From the NCBI RefSeq assembly GCF_027125355.1, contig NZ_CP114052.1, positions 62,001-126,000 of the forward strand: DNA of 64,000 nucleotides. Reading direction: 5' to 3'. Source of the DNA: Peptostreptococcus equinus. Lineage in GTDB: Bacteria; Bacillota; Clostridia; Peptostreptococcales; Peptostreptococcaceae. The position numbers and the translations under genes are program-made. Position 1 is the first letter of the stretch. Every line of letters begins with the position of its first letter. Shown one piece after another: positions 1 through 8,841 of the stretch. The notes under the pieces were generated by a model, which was given only the letters and a program-made list of their open reading frames with translations, had not been told where the DNA came from and searched no databases.

Positions 1-2066
1 GCAAAGATAGAGGTACTAAGTTACTTAAGTTTATAGGTAATGTAGTAGTTAATGATAATAAATGCGGTGAAAGAAGAGAATTTGATTCTCTATATGAACC
101 AAGAATCAGACAAGTCAAAAATATTGAAGGTAGTAGAGAGAAACTTCTAAGGTTAGGAAAAGAAGAATATATTAAAGAAATTAAAAATGAAAAGAAATTA
201 CTTTTCACTGACACTACTATGAGAGATGCTCATCAATCTTTAATAGCTACTAGACTTAGAACACATGATTTAATGGCTGTTGCTGAAGCTACAGAACATT
301 ATCAAAAAGATTTATTCTCTCTTGAAATGTGGGGTGGGGCAACATTTGATGTTGCTTATAGATTCTTAAAAGAATCACCATGGAACAGACTTCACAAATT
401 AAGAGAGGCTATACCGAGTATAAATTTCCAGATGTTACTTAGAGCATCTAATGGTGTGGGATACAAGAACTATCCAGATAACGTAATACGTGAATTTATA
501 AAAGAAAGTGCTAATTCAGGTATAGATGTATTTAGAATATTTGACTCACTAAACTGGGTTGAAAATATGAAACAATCTATTTATGTTGCCAACGAAACTG
601 GAAAAATAGTTGAATCAGCTATGTGTTATACAGGAGATGTGCTAGATCCAGATAAGACTAAATATACATTGGATTATTATGTAAATATGGCAAGAGAATT
701 AGAAGCAGCAGGTTCAGATATTATAGGTATCAAGGATATGGCAGGTTTACTTAAGCCATATGCAGCCTATGAATTAATCACTGCCTTAAAGCAAAATGTA
801 AGTGTACCAATTCACCTACATACTCATGATACAAGTGGTAATGGTGTATCAACGTTATTAATGGCCTCTCAAGCAGGAGTAGATATAGTGGATGCAGCTT
901 TAGAATCAATGGCAGGAATTACGTCTCAACCATCTCTAAACTCAACAATAGAAGCTCTTAAATTTACTGATAGGGATCCACAGATAGATATGTTTGGATA
1001 TAATGAACTTGGTAAATATTATAGAGATTTAAGAAAAGTTTATTATAAATTTGAAAGTGATCTTACAAATTCAAATGCTGAAATATATGATTTTGAGATA
1101 CCAGGCGGACAGTATACTAATTTAAAACCTCAGGCAGATTCATTAGGTTTAGTAAATAGATTTGAAGAAGTAAAGGAAAACTATAAAGTTGCAAATAGAG
1201 TAGTAGGAGATATAATCAAGGTTACTCCATCATCAAAGGTTGTTGGTGACTTAGCTATATTTATGACAAAGAATGGTTTAACTGAAGAAAATATTATTGA
1301 AGAAGGTAAGAATTTATCTTTCCCAGATTCACTAGTAGATTTTTGTAAGGGAATGATTGGCCAACCAGAGGGTGGAGTACCAAAGGCCCTACAGGAAGTA
1401 GTACTAAAGGGAGAACCAGCAATTACAGCTAGACCAGGTTCATTGCTAGCAGATGAAGATTTTGATGCTATTGAAAAACACATAAAAGAAGATTTACAAG
1501 TAAAAGAACCAACTAAGAGACAGATATTAAGTTATGCACTTTATCCAAAGGTATTTGATGATTATATTAACCATGTTAGAGATTTTAATGATGTAAGTGA
1601 ACTAGAATCAGATGTATTTTTCTATGGTTTAAATATAGGTCAAGAATGTGAAGTTGAAATAGAAGAAGGTAAAAATCTTACTATAAAATTAGTAGATATC
1701 GGAGAACCTAAAGAAGATGCTACAAGAAATCTTACATTTGAATTAAATGGTATGTTAAGAGAAGTAGAAGTCAAAGACATGAACTATTCTGGTAAGGTTG
1801 TAAATGTAGAAAAAGCAGATATGAATGATCCACATCAAGTAGGTGCAAGTATTCCAGGTAAAGTTGTCAAGATACTAGTGAAAAAAGGCGATAAGGTAGT
1901 GGAAAATCAGCCTTTAATAGTAATTGAAGCTATGAAAATGGAAACAAATATAGTTGCAAAAACATCAGGTACAATTTCTGAAATAAAGGTAAATGTAGAT
2001 GATATGGTAATAGATAAGCAACTATTAATGCAGTTTGAGGAAAATGATGATGAGGAAGAAGAATAA
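1..2066 (+). CDS. pycA: Pyruvate carboxylase, C-terminal part (5' end outside window)
   Basis: Pyruvate carboxylase is a cytosolic biotin enzyme that makes oxaloacetate from pyruvate and bicarbonate. The frame is open from the first complete codon at position 3, so the ATG at 219 is internal: the residues before it (LLFTDTT) run into MRDAHQSLIATR, the start of the carboxyltransferase domain. Metal-site motifs are visible: DTTMRDAHQS, HLHTHDTSG, and the lysine of GIKDMAGL. The C-terminus is a biotinyl domain with AMKM; the biotinylated Lys codon is 1935-1937. About 687 residues are present. The family is usually about 1,140 long, so the biotin carboxylase part lies upstream of the window. BirA, encoded at 52107-53090, would biotinylate it. 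The tail is acidic (NDDEEEE). Confidence 0.96.
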   Translation, partial: KDRGTKLLKFIGNVVVNDNKCGERREFDSLYEPRIRQVKNIEGSREKLLRLGKEEYIKEIKNEKKLLFTDTTMRDAHQSLIATRLRTHDLMAVAEATEHYQKDLFSLEMWGGATFDVAYRFLKESPWNRLHKLREAIPSINFQMLLRASNGVGYKNYPDNVIREFIKESANSGIDVFRIFDSLNWVENMKQSIYVANETGKIVESAMCYTGDVLDPDKTKYTLDYYVNMARELEAAGSDIIGIKDMAGLLKPYAAYELITALKQNVSVPIHLHTHDTSGNGVSTLLMASQAGVDIVDAALESMAGITSQPSLNSTIEALKFTDRDPQIDMFGYNELGKYYRDLRKVYYKFESDLTNSNAEIYDFEIPGGQYTNLKPQADSLGLVNRFEEVKENYKVANRVVGDIIKVTPSSKVVGDLAIFMTKNGLTEENIIEEGKNLSFPDSLVDFCKGMIGQPEGGVPKALQEVVLKGEPAITARPGSLLADEDFDAIEKHIKEDLQVKEPTKRQILSYALYPKVFDDYINHVRDFNDVSELESDVFFYGLNIGQECEVEIEEGKNLTIKLVDIGEPKEDATRNLTFELNGMLREVEVKDMNYSGKVVNVEKADMNDPHQVGASIPGKVVKILVKKGDKVVENQPLIVIEAMKMETNIVAKTSGTISEIKVNVDDMVIDKQLLMQFEENDDEEEE

Positions 2067-2095
2067 AAACTCATAAAATTCAATAATAAAAAGAA

Positions 2096-2126
2096 AATAA
2101 CGCTGATAATCAGCGTTATTTTTCTT
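2096..2126. terminator. Bidirectional intrinsic terminator between pycA and the EF-G-like gene
   Basis: An 11-bp perfect stem (2096-2106 with 2110-2120) has a 3-nt loop. It is followed by a T-rich run on the plus strand and preceded by an A-rich run, so it can stop both convergent transcripts. Confidence 0.85.
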
Positions 2127-2151
2127 TGATAAATATAAATAATTGAATATA

Positions 2152-4074
2152 CTATTTTTTATTTGCTATAATCTTTTCTGCTACATTTGCAGGAACTTCA
2201 CTGTAACTATCAAATTCCATTTCAAAAAATCCTCTACCTTGAGTCATTGATTTTAGATCTATTAAATATTTAAAAGTTTCTCCTTGTGGTGCTAGAGCCT
2301 CTAATACTTGCTTTGACTTGCCATCTGATTCCATACCCAAAATTTTTCCTCTTCTTTTGTTCATATCACCCATTACATCACCTAAATATTCTTCTGGTAT
2401 GGTAATTTTTAGCTTCATAATAGGTTCTAGTAGAATTGGCTTAGCCTCTTCCATACCCTTTTTAAAAGCTATTGATGAGGCCATCTTAAATGCCATTTCT
2501 GATGAATCTACATCATGATAAGATCCATCATATAATATTGCCTTTATATTTGTAACTGGATAACCAGCTAAGACACCTTTTTCCATAGAATCTAATAAGC
2601 CTTTTTCTACTGCAGGAAGATATGATTTTGGTACTGATCCACCAAAAAGTTCTTCTGTAAATTCAAAATCTTTATCACTTCTTGAAAATTTAATTTTTAC
2701 ATGACCATATTGACCATGACCACCTGATTGTTTTTTGTGTTTTCCTTCTACATCAGATGAACCTTTGATAGTCTCTCTATAAGGAACCTTTATATCAGAT
2801 ATATCTATATTCAAGCCAAATTTATCTTTCATTTTATTTATAGCCGTATTTATGTGTAAATCTCCTTGGCCTCCTAAAAGGGCTTGGTGTGTTTCTTTAT
2901 TTCTATAATAGTCTAAAGTAGGATCTTCATCTACTAGTTTATTTACTACATTAGACATTTTATCATCATCATTTTTATTTTGTGGACTAATAGCATAGTA
3001 AATCTGTGGTTTAGGAAATTCTAATTCTATGTCAGAAATTTCATTTTTATCAGTTGATATACAATCACCAGTTGCTAACTTTTGATATTTTGTAAGAACT
3101 ATGATATCTCCAGCAAATGCCTTATCTAATTCTATTAACTCACTACCGCGCATCGTATATATATTTGATATTTTCTCTTTAGTTTGATCCTTTAAATAAT
3201 ATACTTCTTGGTCTTTTTTTATTGTTCCTTGTGTTATTTTTAGATAAGAAATTTTACCTACAAATGGATCTATAAAAGTCTTAAAAACAGTTGCTTTAAA
3301 AGGATTTCTTTCATCTGAGTACTTTGGATCTATGTAATTTGAAAGTGAGTTTAATATTTCATTTGTACCTACATTGTTGATTGTTGATCCAGATATAACT
3401 GGTATAATATCTCCTCTTTTTACACCTGTAACTATACCGTGTTTAATTTCATCAGTAGTTAATTCTTGACCTTCAAAATATTTTTCTAAATACTCATCAT
3501 CGGTTTCTGCTACAAGTTCCATAAGTGCATCATATGCTTTTTTTGCTTGTTCCACAAATTCTCCCTCTAAACCTTCGTAATCCTCAAATAGATTATGAAG
3601 CTTGATGAATTTTCCGTCTTTAAATTCTGGTGAAATCATTGGAACAATTTTATTTTCAAATTTGTCATTAAGCATTTCTATCACATCTTTATATCTAGCT
3701 TTTTCATTATCGATTTTATTTATAAACATGATTTTAGGTATACCCTGACTCAACTCCAATGCTTTCTCTGTTCCTACTTGAAGAGGATCTGTAGCATCTA
3801 TTACTATAATAGCTGCATCACTAGCTGCAAGAGCAGATATCATATCACCGGAAAAATCTGTATAGCCTGGAGTATCCAAAAAATTGAATTTTATTTCTTG
3901 ATATTCTATGGGCATAAGGCTCATATTATAAGTTGATTGTACATTAGAACTTAATTTAGGAATTTTATTGATATTTGCGGCATGGGCTATGGTTTCTAAC
4001 AAATTAGTTTTACCACAGCCACTATGTCCTAAGACTGCTATATTCCTTATACTTTGACTATTATATATTTTCAT
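2152..4074 (-). CDS. EF-G-like translational GTPase paralogue
   Basis: This 640-residue protein has the EF-G domain order (G domain, then domains II to V) and resembles the second, EF-G-like (FusA2-type) proteins of Clostridia rather than canonical EF-G. G1 is GHSGCGKT (residues 16-23), G3 is DTPG (67-70) and G4 is NKID (119-122). Only 43 residues separate the P-loop from DTPG, against about 60 in EF-G. The usual switch I segment with its ERGIT motif is not visible, so GTP hydrolysis or ribosome use may differ. The start is the ATG at 4074: AAAGGTGG lies about 7 nt upstream of it, whereas the longer frame to 4113 has no such site. No ribosomal protein genes are nearby, as there would be for true fusA. 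A ribosome-linked role is inferred from the family; the exact function is unknown. Confidence 0.88.
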   Translation of the reverse strand: MKIYNSQSIRNIAVLGHSGCGKTNLLETIAHAANINKIPKLSSNVQSTYNMSLMPIEYQEIKFNFLDTPGYTDFSGDMISALAASDAAIIVIDATDPLQVGTEKALELSQGIPKIMFINKIDNEKARYKDVIEMLNDKFENKIVPMISPEFKDGKFIKLHNLFEDYEGLEGEFVEQAKKAYDALMELVAETDDEYLEKYFEGQELTTDEIKHGIVTGVKRGDIIPVISGSTINNVGTNEILNSLSNYIDPKYSDERNPFKATVFKTFIDPFVGKISYLKITQGTIKKDQEVYYLKDQTKEKISNIYTMRGSELIELDKAFAGDIIVLTKYQKLATGDCISTDKNEISDIELEFPKPQIYYAISPQNKNDDDKMSNVVNKLVDEDPTLDYYRNKETHQALLGGQGDLHINTAINKMKDKFGLNIDISDIKVPYRETIKGSSDVEGKHKKQSGGHGQYGHVKIKFSRSDKDFEFTEELFGGSVPKSYLPAVEKGLLDSMEKGVLAGYPVTNIKAILYDGSYHDVDSSEMAFKMASSIAFKKGMEEAKPILLEPIMKLKITIPEEYLGDVMGDMNKRRGKILGMESDGKSKQVLEALAPQGETFKYLIDLKSMTQGRGFFEMEFDSYSEVPANVAEKIIANKK

Positions 4075-4119
4075 AAGAGCACCACCTTTAAGTATATTTT
4101 TATGTGCATGCAATCAACA

Positions 4120-4149
4120 CATCAATATTTATAATATTCTATATTGATG
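4120..4149. promoter_or_regulatory. Inverted repeat upstream of the EF-G-like gene, possible operator
   Basis: CATCAATAT at 4120-4128 is mirrored by ATATTGATG at 4141-4149 with a 12-bp AT-rich spacer. It sits 46-75 bp upstream of the minus-strand start, and its centre contains TATA-like sequence. It could be an operator or a 5' leader hairpin; the regulator is unknown. The rest of the 377-bp gap (4075-4451) is AT-rich and holds only the promoter at 4380. Confidence 0.4.
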
Positions 4150-4379
4150 CCTAAAAACCCTTTATTAAAAAGCAAATTTTCTAAATATTTTTTTTATTGC
4201 ACAAATACATATAAAGCTTTATTTAAATAAGACTTATATTCATGAAGCAAACTTAAATTAGGATATATTTAATAAACTATAGATTTTATTATACATATTA
4301 AAATAAAGTTTATAAAAGTTTTTAAAAGGTACTAGTTTTGAAAATTAAAAAATAAACATACTTTACTTTAATTTAATGG

Positions 4380-4408
4380 TTGTAATGAAGTAAATGCTGT
4401 GTTAGAAT
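4380..4408 (+). promoter_or_regulatory. SigA-type promoter of the amino acid exchanger
   Basis: TTGTAA (4380-4385), a 17-bp spacer, then TAGAAT (4403-4408), 43 bp before the ATG of the downstream gene. Confidence 0.6.
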
Positions 4409-4451
4409 AGTTTTACTAATAAATAATTTAGAATTAGAAAAGAGGTAGCCT

Positions 4452-5765
4452 ATGGAAAGTAACAAGTTAGAAAAAAATCTTGGATTAACCGCAGCTCTTT
4501 CTACCTTAATAGGAGGCGTAATAGGTTCGGGTGTATTTTTTAAACCTCAAGCTATTTATACTGCAACAGGTGGAGCTCCAGGTTTGGGTATGTTAGGATG
4601 GGTTCTTGCAGCTATAATTACAATTTGTGCTGGACTCACAATAGCAGAGTTAGCATCAGTAATTCCTAAAACGGGTGGAATGATGATGTATATCAAAGAA
4701 ATTTATGGGGATAAGGTAGGTTTTGTATCTGGATGGGTTCAATCAGTCCTATTTTTTCCTGGTATGATTGCAGCATTAGGAGTTGTATTTGCAGATCAGT
4801 TCGTAGTTTTATCAGGTATATCGTATCTGAAGTTACCAGTTGCTATTTTTACTATTTTAATTTTGGTATTTTTAAATTCATTAGGAAGCAAATCTGGATC
4901 TCTGATACAAAATATATCTACAATCTGTAAAGTATTGGTATTAGTAGCATTTATAATAGTTGGTTTTGCCTTAGGAAAAGGAAATAATCCAATTACTAGT
5001 CCGATGATTGCAGAAGGAGTCAATCCAGTTTCATCTATTGGTAAAATATTGATGGCAATTTTCTTTGCATTTGATGGATGGATAAATGTGACAGCGCTTG
5101 CAGGTGAGATGAAAAATCCAGGTAGAGATTTACCAAAAGCTATTTTGGGAGGTATCTCTATAGTAGCTGCAATATATTTGTTGATTAATGTTTCATTCTT
5201 ATGGGTTTTACCTGCTAGTGAGCTTGCTAATAGCGTGTCTCCTGGTAGTGCTGTAGCTCTAAAGATATTGGGACCAGTTGGCGCGAATATAATTGGTGTA
5301 GGTATAATGATTTCAGTATTTGGTGCAACTAATGCATATATATTTACTGGATCTAGAGTTTTATTTGCACTAGGCCAGGATAAACATACGCCTAAGAGTG
5401 AAATGATTTCAAAAATTAATAAGAGTGGAGCACCTGGAAATTCATTAATTATATTAGGAGTTATTTCATCATTATATGCTTTGTCAGGACAATTCAATAT
5501 GTTGACTGATTTTGCAGTATTCTCAATATGGATATTTATAGTATTATCGTTTATAGGTGTAATAATACTTAGAAAGAGAAAACCAGATATTGAAAGAGCA
5601 TATAAAGTACCACTTTATCCTATAGTTCCTATATTAGCTATAGCGAGTGGACTATTTGTATTAATAAACCAATTATTTACAAGTACTTTACTAGCAGTTG
5701 GTGGTATAGTAATAATGTTGCTAGGACTTCCAATATACATGTTAATGGATAAAAAAATTAAATAG
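4452..5765 (+). CDS. steT: APC-superfamily amino acid transporter, SteT-like
   Basis: This is a 437-residue membrane protein with about 12 hydrophobic segments. It matches the LAT-like branch of the APC superfamily. The TM1 signature GGVIGSGVFFKP, then AELASVIPKTGG, and FAFDGWINVTALAGEMKNP in the middle correspond closely to the Bacillus SteT serine/threonine exchanger as I remember it. It would exchange small neutral amino acids across the cytoplasmic membrane; the substrate is inferred from family only. The ATG at 4452 has AGAGGT about 6 nt upstream. It is a single gene with its own promoter and terminator. Confidence 0.85.
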   Translation: MESNKLEKNLGLTAALSTLIGGVIGSGVFFKPQAIYTATGGAPGLGMLGWVLAAIITICAGLTIAELASVIPKTGGMMMYIKEIYGDKVGFVSGWVQSVLFFPGMIAALGVVFADQFVVLSGISYLKLPVAIFTILILVFLNSLGSKSGSLIQNISTICKVLVLVAFIIVGFALGKGNNPITSPMIAEGVNPVSSIGKILMAIFFAFDGWINVTALAGEMKNPGRDLPKAILGGISIVAAIYLLINVSFLWVLPASELANSVSPGSAVALKILGPVGANIIGVGIMISVFGATNAYIFTGSRVLFALGQDKHTPKSEMISKINKSGAPGNSLIILGVISSLYALSGQFNMLTDFAVFSIWIFIVLSFIGVIILRKRKPDIERAYKVPLYPIVPILAIASGLFVLINQLFTSTLLAVGGIVIMLLGLPIYMLMDKKIK

Positions 5766-5769
5766 ATTC

Positions 5770-5809
5770 AAAAAGAGATGGATATTTTATTTAAGGTCCG
5801 TCTCTTTTT
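5770..5809 (+). terminator. Intrinsic terminator after the steT-like gene
   Basis: A 13-bp stem (5770-5782 with 5797-5809, one G-T pair) ends in a T-run just after the stop codon. Confidence 0.85.
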
Positions 5810-5834
5810 AATTTGTATATTATAGTTAGTAGGG

Positions 5835-5865
5835 TAAAACTATTAAATTCATCAAAATAGTTTTA
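5835..5865. repeat. Inverted repeat between the steT-like gene and radA
   Basis: TAAAACTATT at 5835-5844 is mirrored at 5856-5865 with an 11-nt loop. It lacks a proper T-tract, so it is more likely a site or mRNA hairpin than a terminator. Its role is unknown. Confidence 0.35.
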
Positions 5866-5942
5866 TATTAACTAAGTTGTGTATATACTATAATGATACT
5901 TTCGTTTTTTAATTTTTTATAAATAATAATTTTGAATAATTA

Positions 5943-5951
5943 TGTTATAAT
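5943..5951 (+). promoter_or_regulatory. Extended -10 promoter for radA-yacL
   Basis: TGTTATAAT fits the TGnTATAAT extended -10 consensus exactly. No convincing -35 is visible 17 bp upstream, as is usual for this promoter class. Confidence 0.6.
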
Positions 5952-5998
5952 GGAAATATCGTTATTAAGCTATATTTAAGGGGGGGTTGTTAGAATTT

Positions 5999-7381
5999 AT
6001 GGCAAAGATAAAAACTAAGTATGTGTGCCAAAATTGTGGTTATGAAAACCCAAAATGGCTAGGCAAGTGTCCGGAATGTTTGCAGTGGAACACTTTCGTT
6101 GAAGAGTTAGAAGAAAAAAGTGTAATTAAGAATCATACAAAGGTCAGTTCTTTGTTAAATAATTCTTCTAAACCTGTCAGCATAGGATCTATAACATCAA
6201 TTAATGACGAAAGATTTTCTACAAGTATTCCTGAATTAGATAGAGTTCTAGGTGGTGGACTCATACCAGGAACTATGGTTTTAGTTGGGGGAGATCCAGG
6301 CATAGGTAAATCAACTTTATTATTGCAGGTTTCAAATAATTTAGCAAACTCAAGAAAAAAGGTCTTGTATATATCTGGTGAAGAAAGTGAAAATCAGATA
6401 AAAAATAGGGCTAAAAGATTAGATGTAGATTCAGAAAATCTCTACATCTATACAGAAAACAACCTGTCTTTAATTGAAGCACAAGTAGATGAATTTAAGC
6501 CAGATATAATAATTGTAGACTCTGTTCAGACAATGTTAAACCCAGAAATAAATTCTGCTCCAGGTACAGTTAGTCAGATAAAGGAAGTCACATCAAAATT
6601 TATGAAAATATCTAAGACAAAGGATATTACAAGTTTTATAGTAGGACATGTAACTAAAGAAGGTTCTCTAGCTGGTCCAAAACTATTAGAACATATGGTT
6701 GACACAGTACTTTATTTTGAAGGTGAAAGATACAATACATATAGACTCTTGAGAGCTGTAAAGAATAGATTTGGTTCTACAAATGAATTAGGTGTGTTTG
6801 AAATGAAGAGTAAAGGTTTAGTTGAACTGGAAAATCCTTCAAAGGTATTAATTTCTGAAAAACCCAAAGATGTATCAGGTTCAGTAATTGTATCTACAGT
6901 AGAAGGCACTAGATCTATGCTTTTAGAGTTACAATCTCTGGTTGCACCAACAAATTTTGGCTATCCAAGAAGGACTACAACGGGTGTAGATAGTAATAGA
7001 GTAGCACTTATATTAGCAGTCTTGGAAAAAGTCGTGGGTATGCAAATACAAAATCACGATGTATTCATAAACATAGTAGGTGGATTAAAGATAAATGAAC
7101 CATCTATGGATTTAGGTATAGCACTTTCAATTGCATCTAGCTTTAGAAATATTGCTATTAGTTCAGATGTAGTAGTAACAGGAGAGCTTGGGTTAACAGG
7201 AGAAATAAGAACAGTTAGTTTTATCGAAAAAAGAATAATAGAATGTCAGAAGTTAGGATTTAAAAAAATAATTATACCTAAAGGTAATTATTTAAAAGAA
7301 CTAGAAAAAGAATATAGCGATATTACTATAGTGCCCATTTCAAATTTACGACAAGCTATATTTGAGGCACTGGGAAAATAG
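5999..7381 (+). CDS. radA: DNA repair protein RadA (Sms)
   Basis: RadA is a RecA-related DNA helicase acting in recombination and branch migration. The N-terminal C4 zinc finger is CQNCGYENPKWLGKCPEC. Walker A is GGDPGIGKST, the RadA-specific KNRFG motif follows, and the C-terminus is the Lon-like domain. The 460-residue length is normal. The longer frame from TTG at 5987 is rejected because that codon abuts the G-rich ribosome binding site (AAGGGGGGG, 5978-5986). The ATG at 5999 gives the usual MAKIKTKYVC start. The next gene begins 23 bp after the stop. DisA, which usually lies between radA and yacL in related genomes, is absent. Confidence 0.96.
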   Translation: MAKIKTKYVCQNCGYENPKWLGKCPECLQWNTFVEELEEKSVIKNHTKVSSLLNNSSKPVSIGSITSINDERFSTSIPELDRVLGGGLIPGTMVLVGGDPGIGKSTLLLQVSNNLANSRKKVLYISGEESENQIKNRAKRLDVDSENLYIYTENNLSLIEAQVDEFKPDIIIVDSVQTMLNPEINSAPGTVSQIKEVTSKFMKISKTKDITSFIVGHVTKEGSLAGPKLLEHMVDTVLYFEGERYNTYRLLRAVKNRFGSTNELGVFEMKSKGLVELENPSKVLISEKPKDVSGSVIVSTVEGTRSMLLELQSLVAPTNFGYPRRTTTGVDSNRVALILAVLEKVVGMQIQNHDVFINIVGGLKINEPSMDLGIALSIASSFRNIAISSDVVVTGELGLTGEIRTVSFIEKRIIECQKLGFKKIIIPKGNYLKELEKEYSDITIVPISNLRQAIFEALGK

Positions 7382-7404
7382 AAAATTAAATGGAGGTGAA
7401 AGTA

Positions 7405-8487
7405 TTGATTAGCAAATTAAAGAGGTTTTTATTTGCTATCATTGGGCTTGCCATTACGACAACTTTGTACCTTTCGCTTATGAATCCAATTAAGCAACTC
7501 CAATTTGGAAATCATACGTATGGTATAATAGCTGCCATTATTGCAGGTTTGATAGTAGGTTTGATATGTTTTATATCAGAACCAGTTTTCAGTAAGAAGT
7601 TGTATCAACTTGGGAAGAAATTTGATAAAGAGATGGCTGTATATTCGCAGGTAGATATAATTTTAGGATCGATAGGTTTATTAGTAGGTTTTTTTATTGC
7701 CTTTTTGCTAAGTAGCTTGCTTGAGAAAATTTATATAGTAGGACCGGTATTATCAATTATTTCATATATTATTTTTGGACTTATAGGAATTAGGATAGGA
7801 ATCAGAAGCAAGTTTGAGTTGGGGAATTTGGGAAAGAGAAGATCATTGGTTGAAAAAAAGGATATAGAAAAAACCAGTAGAAAAAATAAAAAAAATCAAT
7901 CGCCAAAGGTGCTTGATACTTCGGTAATAATAGATGGTAGAATATCAGATATATGTAAAACCGGATTTATAGAAGGAAAGCTTGTAATACCTCAATTTGT
8001 ATTGGATGAATTAAGGCATATAGCTGACTCTGCAGATGATTTAAAAAGAGTTCGTGGAAGAAGAGGTCTAGATGTATTGAATGAAATTCAAGAACAAGGG
8101 AATATAGAAGTAGAGGTAACAAATCAAGATTTTGATGATATAGCAGAAGTTGATATAAAACTTTTAAGATTGGCATCAATATTGAATGGTAAGGTCGTGA
8201 CTAATGACTTTAATTTAAATAAGGTAGCACAAGTTCAGGGTGTAGAAGTACTGAATATTAATGAACTTGCCAATGCTGTAAAGCCAATAGCTATACCAGG
8301 TGAAGAAATGGTGGTTACAATTGTCAAAGAAGGTAAGGAAAATCAGCAGGGAGTAGCTTATCTAGATGATGGAACAATGATTGTAATAGAAAATGGTAGA
8401 AGAAATATTGGAGAAACTAGATCAGTAGTAGTTACTTCTATACTTCAAACACCAGCAGGTAGAATGATATTTGCTAAAATAAAATAA
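7405..8487 (+). CDS. yacL: PIN/TRAM-domain membrane protein, YacL family
   Basis: About four N-terminal membrane segments (roughly residues 6-25, 38-58, 83-105 and 110-130) are followed by a PIN nuclease-like domain starting at VLDTSVIIDGRI and a C-terminal TRAM-type RNA-binding domain. The family is conserved in Firmicutes beside radA; its exact substrate is not established. The ATG at 7390 overlaps the strong GGAGGTG site (7392-7398). Translation therefore most likely starts at the TTG at 7405, giving MISKLKRFLF and 360 residues. It is co-transcribed with radA. Confidence 0.9.
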   Translation: MISKLKRFLFAIIGLAITTTLYLSLMNPIKQLQFGNHTYGIIAAIIAGLIVGLICFISEPVFSKKLYQLGKKFDKEMAVYSQVDIILGSIGLLVGFFIAFLLSSLLEKIYIVGPVLSIISYIIFGLIGIRIGIRSKFELGNLGKRRSLVEKKDIEKTSRKNKKNQSPKVLDTSVIIDGRISDICKTGFIEGKLVIPQFVLDELRHIADSADDLKRVRGRRGLDVLNEIQEQGNIEVEVTNQDFDDIAEVDIKLLRLASILNGKVVTNDFNLNKVAQVQGVEVLNINELANAVKPIAIPGEEMVVTIVKEGKENQQGVAYLDDGTMIVIENGRRNIGETRSVVVTSILQTPAGRMIFAKIK

Positions 8488-8518
8488 AATATACACATTA
8501 ACTTGATAGAATATTATA

Positions 8519-8547
8519 TTGACAAGATAAAAGATATATTATATTAT
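8519..8547 (+). promoter_or_regulatory. SigA-type promoter of the T-box/proS transcript
   Basis: TTGACA (8519-8524), a 17-bp spacer, then TATTAT (8542-8547). The predicted start near 8554 leaves a leader of about 290 nt before proS. Confidence 0.75.
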
Positions 8548-8569
8548 GTTGTCATACCAAATAAATGCG

Positions 8570-8790
8570 ATAATAAAGGAATAGTAACTTATGAAAGTTT
8601 TACAGAGAGGGACGAGAGGTGAGATGTCCTAAATAGAAGTGAGCCAACCAGCCTTTTAGCTTGAAGAGGTAAAAATCTTCACGGTTTGAACCGTTATATT
8701 CTATCGAGTGAGCTATTTTTAGCTAATAAGAGTGGTACCGCGGAAACTAACAGCCTTTCGTCTCTTTTATAAGAGATGAAGGGCTTTTTA
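8570..8790 (+). promoter_or_regulatory. T-box leader controlling proS
   Basis: The conserved T-box AGAGTGGTACCGCGG lies at 8729-8743. Stem I features upstream include the AGAGAG bulge region and a GGTGAGA loop (8618-8624) closed by GGGAC/GTCCT (8609-8613 with 8626-8630). A terminator follows at 8752-8790. T-boxes read uncharged tRNA: the specifier codon pairs with the anticodon, and the free CCA end pairs with the T-box to prevent termination. Two CCA triplets (8644-8646 and 8648-8650) are candidate specifiers, and both encode proline. This fits the downstream gene. I could not fix the specifier loop by structure alone. Confidence 0.93.
8752..8790 (+). terminator. T-box terminator hairpin
   Basis: A long stem from AGCC...TCTCTT pairs with AAGAGATGAA...GGCT and ends in TTTTT. 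Its left arm competes with pairing to the T-box sequence. Confidence 0.85.
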
Positions 8791-8841
8791 TATGTTCTTC
8801 AAAGGCTGTTAAAATTTTTATTTAACATTAGGAGGATTAAA

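Noticed and set aside
4796..5497. 233-codon open frame on the minus strand
   Set aside because: Antisense shadow of the SteT-like transporter. It has no ribosome binding site and no family pattern, whereas the plus strand has a clear 12-TM protein.
8600..8790. Considered as a SAM riboswitch because of the GAGAGG/GATG elements
   Set aside because: The T-box core and tRNA-synthetase gene downstream identify it clearly.
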